Assembly (NCBI RefSeq): GCF_022347765.1
Contig: NZ_JAKRFZ010000012.1
Location: 97,201 to 161,200 of the forward strand
Source of the DNA: Pseudoalteromonas sp. OOF1S-7
Lineage (GTDB): Bacteria > Pseudomonadota > Gammaproteobacteria > Enterobacterales > Alteromonadaceae
Reading direction: 5' to 3'
Length of the DNA stretch: 64,000 nucleotides
Position 1 is the stretch's first letter. Each line of letters opens with the position of its first letter. Shown here piece by piece: positions 17,001 to 25,863 of the stretch. The position numbers and the translations under genes were made by a program. The notes below the pieces were generated by a model. The model saw nothing but the letters and a program-made list of their open reading frames with translations. It did not search any database and was not told where the DNA came from.

Positions 17001-18723
17001 GCTAAACCGCAAAATGCACTGGATCGATTGCAGGCGGTGCGTGTGTTCCCCGTATGCACGGGGCTAAACCGGCTTGGTCTTTTGTCTTATCGTATTTACT
17101 TTGGTGTTCCCCGTATGCACGGGGCTAAACCGTGGGCAGACATTTATATCCTTTTATATACCCGGTGTTCCCCGTATGCACGGGGCTAAACCGTACTTTT
17201 TGTTTGAGTTGATGGCCTCTAAAAAGTGTTCCCCGTATGCACGGGGCTAAACCGTTTTTCGGTTACGCCGAGGCTCGCGATAGGTTGTGTTCCCCGTATG
17301 CACGGGGCTAAACCGCGCATACATACCTACCGGTCATCGTTTGGCATGTGTTCCCCGTATGCACGGGGCTAAACCGTTCTGCCCCAGGAATATATGCATT
17401 CACCGCATCGTGTTCCCCGTATGCACGGGGCTAAACCAGATGGCATTGCCCAGATAGACAAAGGAAAGACGTGTTCCCCGTATGCACGGGGCTAAACCGT
17501 TTGATACCCTAACGCCATTGGTCAACGCAGCGTGTTCCCCGTATGCACGGGGCTAAACCGGAACGTATATTTGTGAATAGCCACTTACATATGTGTTCCC
17601 CGTATGCACGGGGCTAAACCGGCTGAACGTGATGAAGTCAATCTCAAAAATGCGTGTTCCCCGTATGCACGGGGCTAAACCGCTCGACTTGGTTAGCCTA
17701 CGTGGCGGCTTTGTCGTGTTCCCCGTATGCACGGGGCTAAACCGTGTCAGTGTAGCTGCGTGCCATGCCGTGCCACGTGTTCCCCGTATGCACGGGGCTA
17801 AACCGTCCCGATATAGGCTGGCAACAATTGGTGGATCGTGTTCCCCGTATGCACGGGGCTAAACCGTTCGGTCAGCTGCTTTTGGGACATGTTCAAAAGT
17901 GTTCCCCGTATGCACGGGGCTAAACCGCAGGCTCCAGGCCTGCTCGCTTAGCCTGAATGCGTGTTCCCCGTATGCACGGGGCTAAACCGTCCCACATATC
18001 GCTCTGATATTCCATTTTTTGGTGTTCCCCGTATGCACGGGGCTAAACCGAGCTATGGAATCAATCTTGGTCGGACATATTCGTGTTCCCCGCAGGTGCG
18101 GGGCTAAACCGTTTTGATGGGTGCCTAATTAAAGAGCTATGGAGTGTTCCCCGCAGGTGCGGGGCTAAACCGCCCTTCTCCGTGTGTTGGAGCGGGCCAG
18201 TTGAGTGTTCCCCGCAGGTGCGGGGCTAAACCGCAGGTATTGAGCGACTGGGACAAGTATGGTCCGTGTTCCCCGCAGGTGCGGGGCTAAACCGACGGCG
18301 TGCAAGTATTGTTAGGGGTATTGGCGGTGTTCCCCGCAGGTGCGGGGCTAAACCGGAAATAGCAATGCGCACAAAAACAACTCAACTGTGTTCCCCGCAG
18401 GTGCGGGGCTAAACCGCCACGCATATTGACAGTAACGGCGAACGCCACCATGTTCCCCGCAAGTGCGGGGCTAAACCGCTAACTGGGTGAACCAGATAGC
18501 AGGGCAGACCGTGTTCCCCGCAGGTGCGGGGCTAAACCGTCAGAGACCTTGAAAACCAGCTGGAGAAAATGCGTGTTCCCCGCAGGTGCGGGGCTAAACC
18601 GCCATGCAAGTGGCGTAAAGGATCGATTATGGCGTGTTCCCCGCAGGTGCGGGGCTAAACCGCCATCCCCCGGACGTATGTTTGCGACACTCTCGTGTTC
18701 CCCGTATGCACGGGGCTAAACCT
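14046..18723 (+). CRISPR. CRISPR array 2, type I-E (77 repeats, 76 spacers)
   Basis: I counted 77 repeats of 29 bp with spacers of 32 bp (some 33, one of 34 at 14,931-14,964). Repeats 1-66 (14,046-18,050) carry the hairpin CCCCGT-ATGC-ACGGGG. Repeats 67-76 (18,083-18,662) carry CCCCGC-AGGT-GCGGGG. The terminal repeat 77 (18,695-18,723) returns to the first type but ends CCT. Repeats 4 and 56 end CCA, and repeat 73 (18,450) has two changes. The unit starting 16,737 and the next (16,798) have the same spacer, so one unit was duplicated. New spacers enter beside cas2 at the left end. Confidence 0.98.
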
Positions 18724-19655
18724 AATCGCAAAGGTTAAAAAAGAGCCGTAATTCATCCATGAAGCAGCGTCCTTCGCGCATCCATGCGCTCACCTCAGCA
18801 AGCTGAGAAACGATGTTTCGGTCTTGCTTCGCCCCCGTATGCACGGGGCTAAACCTAATCTAAAAGGTTAAAAAAAGCCGTAATTCATCCATGAAGCAGC
18901 GTCCTTCGCGCATCCATGCGCTCACCTCAGCAAGTTGTGAAGCGGTGTTTCGGTCTTGCTTCGCCCCCGCAGGCGCGGTGCTAAACCTAATCGCAAAGGT
19001 TAAAAAAGAGCCGTAATTCATCCATGAAGCAACGTCTTTCGCGCATTCATGCGCTCACCTCAGCAAGCTGCGAAACGATGTTTCGGTCTTGCTTCGCCCC
19101 CGCAGGCGCGGTGCTAAACCTAATCGCAAAGGTTAAAAAAGAGCCGTAATTCATCCATGAAGCAGCGTCCTTCGCGCATCCATGCGCTCACCTTAGCAAA
19201 CTGCGAAACGATGTTTCGGTCTTGCTTCGCCCCCGCAGGCGCGGTGCTAAACCTAATCTAAAAGGTTAAAAAAGAGCCGTAATTCATCCATGAAGCAGCG
19301 TCCTTCGCGCATCCATGCGCTCACCTCAGCAAGCTGCGAAACGATGTTTCGGTCTTGCTTCGCCCCCGTATGCATGGGGTTAAACCTAATCGCAAAGGTT
19401 AAAATGAGCCGTAATTCATCCATGAAGCGGCGTCCTTCGCGCATCCATGCGCTCACCTCAGCAAGCTGCGAAACGATGTTTCGGTCTTGCTTCGCCCCCG
19501 CAGGTGCGGGGCTAAATCTAATCGCAAAGGTTAAAAATGAGCCGTGATTCATCCATGAAGCAGCGTCCTTCGCGCATCCATGCGCTCACCTCAGCAAGTT
19601 GTGAAGCGGTGTTTCGGTCTTGCTTCGCCCCCGCAGATGCGGGGCTGAAGCGATG
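18724..19655 (+). repeat. Seven tandem copies of a 132-133 bp array-end module
   Basis: Unit starts (the CCT or TCT of CCTAATC) fall at 18,721, 18,854, 18,986, 19,119, 19,252, 19,385 and 19,517. Each unit has a ~104-bp conserved block and then a degenerate CRISPR repeat that lacks the 5' GTGTT (TTCGCCCCCG instead) but keeps a stem and CTAAACC. Stems alternate between GTATGCAC, GCAGGCGC, GTATGCAT and GCAGGTGC types. Inside the block are a GCGCAT-CC-ATGCGC stem and AGCAAG-CTG-CGAAAC-GAT-GTTTCG-GT-CTTGCT. One further copy follows array 1. There is no credible coding frame. With the short gap up to 19,827 this is the largest non-coding stretch apart from the arrays. Confidence 0.9.
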
Positions 19656-19827
19656 AAAAGTTAGCAACGTGTGATGTGGTTGATGTTTTTAATGCTTTGA
19701 TAGGTATAGAAAATTTGATTATAAAGTTGCGCTGCGGTAGGACTAACATCTGCTTGCAATGTTTTTTGCGATGCGACATAGTGCGGCCTTAAAAATATGA
19801 ATAATAACAATATTAAGGATAGTAGGG

Positions 19828-21888
19828 ATGAAAAAGTGCACGTTGGTGTTGGCTGTGTCGGCGGCGTTGGTTGTGTTGGGGGGTTGTACACAGCATGGGA
19901 GCTCAAGTGATAAAAGTGTGTACTCTCAGGCGCAGCAAAGCCTTAAGTCCGGGGTTGAGTTGCAAAACTTTGATATGAATGTCAGACCACAGGATGACTT
20001 TTATCAGCACGTCAATGGCAAATGGTTAAGCACAACGGCCATTCCGGCAGAACGCTCGTCGTGGGGCAGTTTTGACAGGCTGCGTTATGAGTCGGATGAA
20101 GCGGTAAAAGCCTTGATCCAGCAAGCGCAGCAACAGTCGGGGGCTCACGGCAGTAGTGAGCAAAAAATTGGTGACTTTTATGCCAGCTTTATGAATCAAC
20201 AGCGCGTGGAGCAACTCGGGCTTAAACCGCTTAACCCCTTGTTGGCTGAAATTGATGCCGTACAGAGCTATGATCAGCTAAGCACGTTAATTGGGAAACT
20301 GACCACGCTTAAAGTAACAACGCCGCTGCGGCTGTTTGCGGTGCCGGATGGCAAAAACTCGTCTCTTACTGTGCTGTATCTTATGCAAAATGGCATCGGC
20401 ATGCCTGCTATAGATTATTACCTTAATGAGGATGAGAAAACGGCCCGGACGCGTCATCAGTATCTGCAACTTGTCACAGCGCTGTTGCATCTCAGTGGAG
20501 AGCCTCAGCCGCAAGTGCGTGCTCAGGCGGTACTTGAGTTGGAGACCAAACTGGCCGCTGTGATGTTAAGTCGTTCTCAGTCGCGTCAGCTTAGCCTTGT
20601 TTATAATCCACGTACGCCCGATCAGTTACGTACTACGCTCGGAAAATTGAACTGGGAAAAAGCCGCGCAGGCGATGGCGTTACCAGCAATGGATAAGGTG
20701 ATCCTGATGCAACCCGATTTCTTCGCCGGGCTGGGGAAGTTGTTTACCCAGGTGTCGGTGCAGGATTGGCAGACTTACCTCAGGTTTCACACGCTTAACC
20801 ACTTTGCACCACAACTGAGTGAGCCATTTGTTGCCGCGCACTTCGATTTTTACAAGCGCACGCTGCGCGGTGTTAAAAAGATGGAGCCTCGCTGGCAGCG
20901 AGGGGTGGGTCTGATCAGCGACACTTTGGGTGAAGAGGTGGGCAAGCTGTATGTCGACGCGCATTTCTCACTCCAGGCGAAAGCAAAAATGGAGGAAATG
21001 GTCCGTAACCTCATAGCAGCCTATCGTGACAGCATTAATGAGCTGAGCTGGATGAGTGACGCAACCAAGGCCGCCGCGCAGGAAAAGCTGGCCAAGGTTC
21101 GCTATAAAATAGGTTACCCGGATGTCTGGCGCAGTTACGACTTTGAGATCCGCCAGGATGATCTGATCGGTAATGTCATGCGGGCTCATCAATACAATTT
21201 TAAATACGAAATGGCGCAAATCAATCAGCGAGTTGACGAGCACAAGTGGGAAATGACACCGCAAACGGTCAATGCCTATTACCATCCACTGAAAAATGAG
21301 ATTGTATTTCCTGCCGCCAGGTTACAGCCTCCGTCGTTCGATTTATCGGCCGATGATGCCGTGAATTATGGGGCAATTGGCGCGGTGATTGGTCATGAGC
21401 TGGGTCATGGGTTTGATGATCAGGGGGCGCAGTTTGATGGTGACGGAAATATTCGTAACTGGTGGGCGGAGCCCGACCTGGCAGAATTTAAAGCCCGTGG
21501 CGATGCGCTGGTGGCACAGTTTAATCGTTATCGCCCTTTTGAAGATGTGGCTATTGATGGCCGATTGACGCTGGGCGAAAACATCGGAGATCTGGGGGGC
21601 GTCACATTGGCATACAAGGCTTATATGTTGTCTCTGGCGGGCAAAGAAAAAACCGTGCTGGATGGGTATACGCCCGAGCAACGCTTTTTTATTGGCTTTG
21701 CGCAAAACTGGCGGACTAAAAAGCACGAAGCGGCGTTACGTCAGCGCTTAGTCACGGATGTGCATGCCCCGGAAGCGTTCCGTGCCAATGGTCCGCTGTC
21801 TAACTTTACCCCTTTCTATGAGGCGTTTTCTGTAAAAGAGGGCGATAAGCTTTACCGGCCACCCACCGAGCGAGTTAAGATCTGGTAG
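19828..21888 (+). CDS. M13 family metallopeptidase lipoprotein (neprilysin-like)
   Basis: This 686-residue zinc peptidase should act on short peptides at the cell envelope. The N-terminus is a lipoprotein signal with lipobox LGGC (Cys20). The zinc site is VIGHELGHGFDDQGAQ near residue 520, with the second Glu in GENIGDLGG near 583. It ends in VKIW, like other M13 enzymes. Length is normal for the family. It is a single gene, followed by a strong bidirectional hairpin shared with the convergent protease. Confidence 0.95.
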   Translation: MKKCTLVLAVSAALVVLGGCTQHGSSSDKSVYSQAQQSLKSGVELQNFDMNVRPQDDFYQHVNGKWLSTTAIPAERSSWGSFDRLRYESDEAVKALIQQAQQQSGAHGSSEQKIGDFYASFMNQQRVEQLGLKPLNPLLAEIDAVQSYDQLSTLIGKLTTLKVTTPLRLFAVPDGKNSSLTVLYLMQNGIGMPAIDYYLNEDEKTARTRHQYLQLVTALLHLSGEPQPQVRAQAVLELETKLAAVMLSRSQSRQLSLVYNPRTPDQLRTTLGKLNWEKAAQAMALPAMDKVILMQPDFFAGLGKLFTQVSVQDWQTYLRFHTLNHFAPQLSEPFVAAHFDFYKRTLRGVKKMEPRWQRGVGLISDTLGEEVGKLYVDAHFSLQAKAKMEEMVRNLIAAYRDSINELSWMSDATKAAAQEKLAKVRYKIGYPDVWRSYDFEIRQDDLIGNVMRAHQYNFKYEMAQINQRVDEHKWEMTPQTVNAYYHPLKNEIVFPAARLQPPSFDLSADDAVNYGAIGAVIGHELGHGFDDQGAQFDGDGNIRNWWAEPDLAEFKARGDALVAQFNRYRPFEDVAIDGRLTLGENIGDLGGVTLAYKAYMLSLAGKEKTVLDGYTPEQRFFIGFAQNWRTKKHEAALRQRLVTDVHAPEAFRANGPLSNFTPFYEAFSVKEGDKLYRPPTERVKIW

Positions 21889-21903
21889 CGTATGAGCACA
21901 ATA

Positions 21904-21928
21904 AGATAGCAGGAAGGCCCTGCTATCT
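21904..21928. terminator. Bidirectional terminator hairpin
   Basis: AGATAGCAGG (21,904-21,913) pairs perfectly with CCTGCTATCT (21,919-21,928) around a 5-nt loop. It lies between two convergent genes and can serve both. Confidence 0.65.
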
Positions 21929-21962
21929 TGCTATCTGCTTACGGGTGTGAGCTGCGTTTAAA

Positions 21963-23426
21963 TTACTTCAGCTCTACCTTCACCTCTATCCACGCATCGG
22001 GTGCACCAATCGTCCCGCCTTTGCGGACTGGCGTGATAGTAAACCCACCCCAGTGATCGGTATAGCTCTGGCCAATGACAAGCTCGGAGTCGGTCTGATC
22101 ATCTCCCCACCAGCCAGGCGTTTTGGAACCGGGGGTCATATCCAGCAGATACGAGGTGGTTTTCCAGAATCGCTCATCGGTTTCATTCTCAAAGTAGCCT
22201 TGCAAATTGACCAGCACGCCACTTTGTGTACCGGTGTAGCGATCATGCGACGTGCGATATTCCAGCCAGTAGGTATATTTTCCGTTGCCGGATTTCAAAC
22301 GCAGGCCTATGTAACCCTGGTTATTGGCACCCTGATCAAAGGCATAAATTCGGTAGGTACCCGAGGCGTTAATCACCGGGACCTCACTGTCGGTCAGCCA
22401 GCCAAAATAGCTTTTATACAACAGGTTATAGGCTTGTAAGGAGTGGGCGCCCATCCCCATCATGCTGTACACATTGCCATAGTTCAGACTTTCTTTATCA
22501 TAGTCCCCGACACCGATGACCTTGCCTGGCCCGGCTTCCAGTGCCTTGGCATGACGCAGCCCCAGCGCGTGCCCGAGTTCATGGGCAACCACACCTGTGG
22601 TGTGGTGGTAAAGCGTAATGCTCGGTGGCGCAGCGCTGGAATTGTAGTTCCCTACCTGGGGAGCCACCATCATCACAACCTGGGCGTTACCTGGGGCATC
22701 CGGGTCAACACCCAGTGCTTTAATTTTGCTCTTCCACAGTGCCGTCCAGCCGTGAAAGTCGTTGTCGTAGGTACTTTTTGGCTGGTTGATATTAATGATC
22801 GGCGTGCGGGTGTCGTAGGTCACGTTAAACCGCCCATAAGACTGCTGATCGTAATAAGTGGTGACGCCTTGTAAGTCACTTTCCATGGTTGGCCATTGCA
22901 GTGGCGTATCGCTGAACTGAAAGCGATAGACCTGAATATTGACGTGATCATAGGGGTAACCGTCGTTGCCGCCCGGGGGCTCTGTTGGTGGCTCCGTGGT
23001 ATCTGTGGTTCGACAAGTGGTGGCGCCGAGATCCACCACAATAGAGCTGCCACTGTGGTTGCCATCCAGCGTGATGTACCCCCAATACGAAGCGGGGCGA
23101 CTCAGTACTATACACTCGGCATTGCCAGGTCTGCGGGAGCTGGGATCACTGCCATCCAGTTTTGGCCAGCCGCCACTTCGGGCATACAGGCTCAAATCGC
23201 CGGTGCCGTAGCCTGTGCTGATGGCAACGTTGTCATAATCGTCGATATTCGCCACGCTTAGATAAGTGCGCGAGCCTGCCGCCAGGCAAACTGTTTCGCC
23301 ATTTTGCAATGTCCTGCCGGTAAATGGGGCTGAAGTAGCGCATTTATCCTCCAGCTGGGCCGCGAGGGCTGGCCCATTGAGTAAAACAAGCAGTGACATG
23401 CACCACGTATGTTTAACCAGATTCAT
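21963..23426 (-). CDS. Secreted zinc metalloprotease, M11 gametolysin-like
   Basis: The 487-residue protein starts with a signal peptide ending ALAA. Residues ~40-140 resemble a pre-peptidase C-terminal (PPC) domain. A Pro/Thr-rich linker (TTEPPTEPPGG) follows. The catalytic motif VVAHELGHALGLRH (HExxHxxGxxH, ~residue 285) is followed by a Met-turn candidate MMGMG. The arrangement fits gametolysin-type M11 peptidases or another metzincin. The C-terminal ~130 residues look like a beta-rich accessory domain. It is likely an exported protease for protein degradation outside the cell. Confidence 0.88.
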   Translation of the reverse strand: MNLVKHTWCMSLLVLLNGPALAAQLEDKCATSAPFTGRTLQNGETVCLAAGSRTYLSVANIDDYDNVAISTGYGTGDLSLYARSGGWPKLDGSDPSSRRPGNAECIVLSRPASYWGYITLDGNHSGSSIVVDLGATTCRTTDTTEPPTEPPGGNDGYPYDHVNIQVYRFQFSDTPLQWPTMESDLQGVTTYYDQQSYGRFNVTYDTRTPIININQPKSTYDNDFHGWTALWKSKIKALGVDPDAPGNAQVVMMVAPQVGNYNSSAAPPSITLYHHTTGVVAHELGHALGLRHAKALEAGPGKVIGVGDYDKESLNYGNVYSMMGMGAHSLQAYNLLYKSYFGWLTDSEVPVINASGTYRIYAFDQGANNQGYIGLRLKSGNGKYTYWLEYRTSHDRYTGTQSGVLVNLQGYFENETDERFWKTTSYLLDMTPGSKTPGWWGDDQTDSELVIGQSYTDHWGGFTITPVRKGGTIGAPDAWIEVKVELK

Positions 23427-23682
23427 TATTGTTTCCTTTACAGTTGTATGAGCCGCATTTTTTGCGGTGAGTGTTGATCCGGAAGTATTGTTCGCAAGTT
23501 AAAAGTGAAATAAAAACAAATGACTACTTCATTCTTGAGCTACGAGGTTAGCATCCGAATCACTGACTTCTGTATATAAAATAAGCAGAAGCAATTTCAA
23601 TATATTATATTTTATACAATATTCAAGTGGTGGTTGAGAATTTATATGGGCCGGCTTGTTGCTAAAAAAATTAAAAAAACAC
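23427..23682. other. AT-rich intergenic region between divergent genes
   Basis: This stretch separates the minus-strand protease from the VOC operon. It holds a GCCGCATTTTTTGCGG hairpin near the protease start. Apart from that I see no gene. The MerR-type promoter of the next unit begins at 23,683. Confidence 0.6.
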
Positions 23683-23713
23683 TTTACCTCAACTTTACTT
23701 AAGGTTTTATCTT
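23683..23713 (+). promoter_or_regulatory. MerR/SoxR-type promoter and operator upstream of the VOC gene
   Basis: TTTACC (23,683-23,688), a 19-bp spacer and TATCTT (23,708-23,713) give the stretched spacing typical of MerR-family promoters. The spacer region holds the dyad ACCTCAACTTTACTTAAGGT (23,686-23,705), close to the SoxR-type consensus CCTCAAGTTAACTTGAGG. No merR/soxR gene is in the window. Confidence 0.6.
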
Positions 23714-23741
23714 GGCTGCACATTAAAAAAGGAGTCAGATT

Positions 23742-23822
23742 ATGCAAACGTTCACGCTTACCAGTCGATCTTTTTCCGCGCAGTTGCTGCGTATGTTTAA
23801 TGCCACAATGCAGAATAAATAA
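23742..23822 (+). CDS. 26-residue small ORF leading the VOC gene
   Basis: ATG 23,742 follows a clear AAAAGGAG site. The peptide begins MQTFTLTSRSFSAQLL and stops 11 bp before the VOC gene start, just before that gene's own AAGGAGG. It lies downstream of the MerR-type promoter, so it would be the first frame on the transcript. It could be a leader peptide or a small protein. Coding evidence is limited to the ribosome site and position. Confidence 0.35.
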   Translation: MQTFTLTSRSFSAQLLRMFNATMQNK

Positions 23823-23833
23823 GGAGGTGTTCT

Positions 23834-24247
23834 ATGTATCTGGAACATGTAAATTTAGTCGTTGACGACATCGAACAGGTGCTTAATTTTTACCGCGCTG
23901 CTTTTCCACACTGGCGTGTGCGCAGTGAGGGGAGCGGAAGCTGGCACGGCAAGCCCAGAAGCTGGTTACATTTTGGTGATGATTTTCACTATATTGCCTT
24001 TAGTGATCATGGCGAGGGCAACAACCGTGAGCTCAAGGGTTTTTCGGTGGGGCTGGCGCACTTTGCCTACGTGGTACAGTCGGTTGATGCGGTCATTACG
24101 CGGCTAAATAAGGCTGGATATCCGGTCGATAAAGACGGCTCGCTGCATCCGCACCGGAAGAATGTTTACTTTGTTGACCCTGCCGGATTTGAAGTGGAAT
24201 TTGTGGAATATCTGAGTGATATACCCGTCGAACGAAATAGCGATTAA
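23834..24247 (+). CDS. VOC (glyoxalase/dioxygenase superfamily) protein
   Basis: The 137-residue protein has the paired beta-alpha-beta-beta-beta modules of the vicinal-oxygen-chelate fold: MYLEHVNLVVDDIEQVLNFY at the start, LAHFAYVVQSVDAVITRL in the middle, and NVYFVDPAGFEVEFVEY near the end. His5, His76 and Glu near the C-terminus are plausible metal ligands. The substrate cannot be told. A strong AAGGAGG site precedes it. The MerR-type promoter suggests induction by oxidative or electrophile stress. Confidence 0.85.
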   Translation: MYLEHVNLVVDDIEQVLNFYRAAFPHWRVRSEGSGSWHGKPRSWLHFGDDFHYIAFSDHGEGNNRELKGFSVGLAHFAYVVQSVDAVITRLNKAGYPVDKDGSLHPHRKNVYFVDPAGFEVEFVEYLSDIPVERNSD

Positions 24248-24331
24248 ATAAACAACAAATCGGTACGAGACTTTACAAAAAATTTACTTTATCATCGGTA
24301 GCCAGAAAGGGTTCTAACAGAGGCTGCCGGG

Positions 24332-25705
24332 ATGGCGACGGTCAACATCATTCCCAAACCAGATTGGGTACTTAATCATCAGCATCAGCAGTTGCAAAGC
24401 AGTCAGCGGGTGATCTCGCTGGACGATAAACAGTATGCACTGCTGAAGCTGCTCATGACGCATACCAGCCAGGATGTGACAAAAGAACAGATCTTTACGA
24501 CTTTGTGGCCGGGCAGGGTCGTGAGTGAAGACGCCATTTATGTCACCGTAAACGGCTTGCGCAAGTTATTGGGTGACAGTGTCAAGCAACCCAGATACAT
24601 CAAAACGGTTTGTGGTGTTGGTTATCGCTGGGTGGGTCCGCATATCGGTGATGATAAGCCGGAGCTCTCGGGTTATTTGGTGTTCCTGGCGGCTGTATTT
24701 TTATTGGCAACGGTGCTGCTGGGCAGTCAGCTTAATGTGTCTTCGGCACCCGAACCGATGACGCCCTTGCAGGCCGAAAACTTCAAAAAAGCGCGCTACA
24801 TACTTAATAACGACCCCAGTGCCATTGACCAGAGTATCACGCTGTTACAACAGCTGACGTTAACCCGCTCAGATCTGACAGAGCCACAAGTCTGGCTGGC
24901 TGACGCCTATTTACGTCAGCTACTGGACAATCCTCAGCGTAATGCCCGCAACCGCAACCGTGCTTACGCGCTGCTCACGTCGGTGTTAGCCAGAATACCG
25001 CAGCATGCCAAGGCAAATTTGCTGATGGCACACCTGATCATGCTCATCGACTTTGACCCAGTGGCTGCCGGGCGTTTCTTCAGGGCGGCGCTACCGAGTC
25101 CGCAGGGACATCATTGGTATGGTCAGTACTTGCTGGCGCGGGGCGATTTTCAGGGGGCGCTGGAACACATTGAGCAGTATCGCCTGTTAGAGCCAAGTGG
25201 TTATTCCAGCGAGAGTGTTGCCTGGATATATACCATGAGCCAGCGGCATGAGGCCGCGCTGGATGTTCTGCTCAAATTGCAGCCAGATAGCAGCAGTAAC
25301 CGCTTTTATCATATTTGTTTGCGCACAGTGTACGAGCAGCTGGGCGAGTATGATAAGGCATTTGCCGAGATGAAGTGGGTAATGCAAGACGCCGGGTACA
25401 GTCCACAATTGATGGCGCAGGCTGAGTTTGCTTTTGCCCGTGATGGTTTATCCGGCGTCTATCGCTGGCTGCTGCATGAAGATCCGCTGCGGGCTGAGAT
25501 TGGCCATTATACGCCGCCTATGTCACTGGCGCGGTATGCAGTGATGGCTGGTGAGCCCGAGGTTGCGGTAACCTATCTGGAGCAGGCCTTTGAGGCACGC
25601 CAGCATGCTGTACTGTGGGCAGCGGTGGACCCTGTTTTTACACCTTTGCATGGGTACCCGCCGTATCTGGCCTTGGTACAGAGACTAAATGTGTCCGGTC
25701 GGTAA
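24332..25705 (+). CDS. CadC-like transmembrane transcriptional regulator with TPR-type C-terminus
   Basis: Residues ~5-103 form an OmpR/PhoB-type winged helix (ALLKLLMTHTSQDVTKEQIF, then YVTVNGLRKLLGD and YIKTVCGVGYRW). One membrane segment follows near 114-133. The C-terminal ~310 residues are helical repeats of TPR type and should be periplasmic. This one-component design senses outside the membrane and binds DNA inside. The gene is directly upstream of the S41 peptidase gene (158 bp), a possible target. It starts at ATG 24,332. Confidence 0.85.
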   Translation: MATVNIIPKPDWVLNHQHQQLQSSQRVISLDDKQYALLKLLMTHTSQDVTKEQIFTTLWPGRVVSEDAIYVTVNGLRKLLGDSVKQPRYIKTVCGVGYRWVGPHIGDDKPELSGYLVFLAAVFLLATVLLGSQLNVSSAPEPMTPLQAENFKKARYILNNDPSAIDQSITLLQQLTLTRSDLTEPQVWLADAYLRQLLDNPQRNARNRNRAYALLTSVLARIPQHAKANLLMAHLIMLIDFDPVAAGRFFRAALPSPQGHHWYGQYLLARGDFQGALEHIEQYRLLEPSGYSSESVAWIYTMSQRHEAALDVLLKLQPDSSSNRFYHICLRTVYEQLGEYDKAFAEMKWVMQDAGYSPQLMAQAEFAFARDGLSGVYRWLLHEDPLRAEIGHYTPPMSLARYAVMAGEPEVAVTYLEQAFEARQHAVLWAAVDPVFTPLHGYPPYLALVQRLNVSGR

Positions 25706-25863
25706 TATGCCCGGCTCCCGAGCGTCCGCGGACTGTCCGTTGTCCGTCCGGAATGGACTTGGATTTTGTTATCCTTATGATTTTTAATGGTTTATTTTTT
25801 GGCATGTAATCTGCAAATAATAAAGAGTGCAAAACGAAAACCATAAAGCAAAAGGATACCGAT

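Noticed and set aside
14169..17862. Several open frames across array 2 (SVPRMHGAKP-type repeats)
   Set aside because: Same reason: translated repeats and spacers, no ribosome sites.
14046..18694. Spacers targeting genes inside this window
   Set aside because: I noticed no obvious match, but a systematic both-strand search was not possible by eye, so I make no claim.
19253..19552. Open frames on both strands in the tandem module
   Set aside because: They repeat with the 132-133 bp unit and lack start signals or family features.
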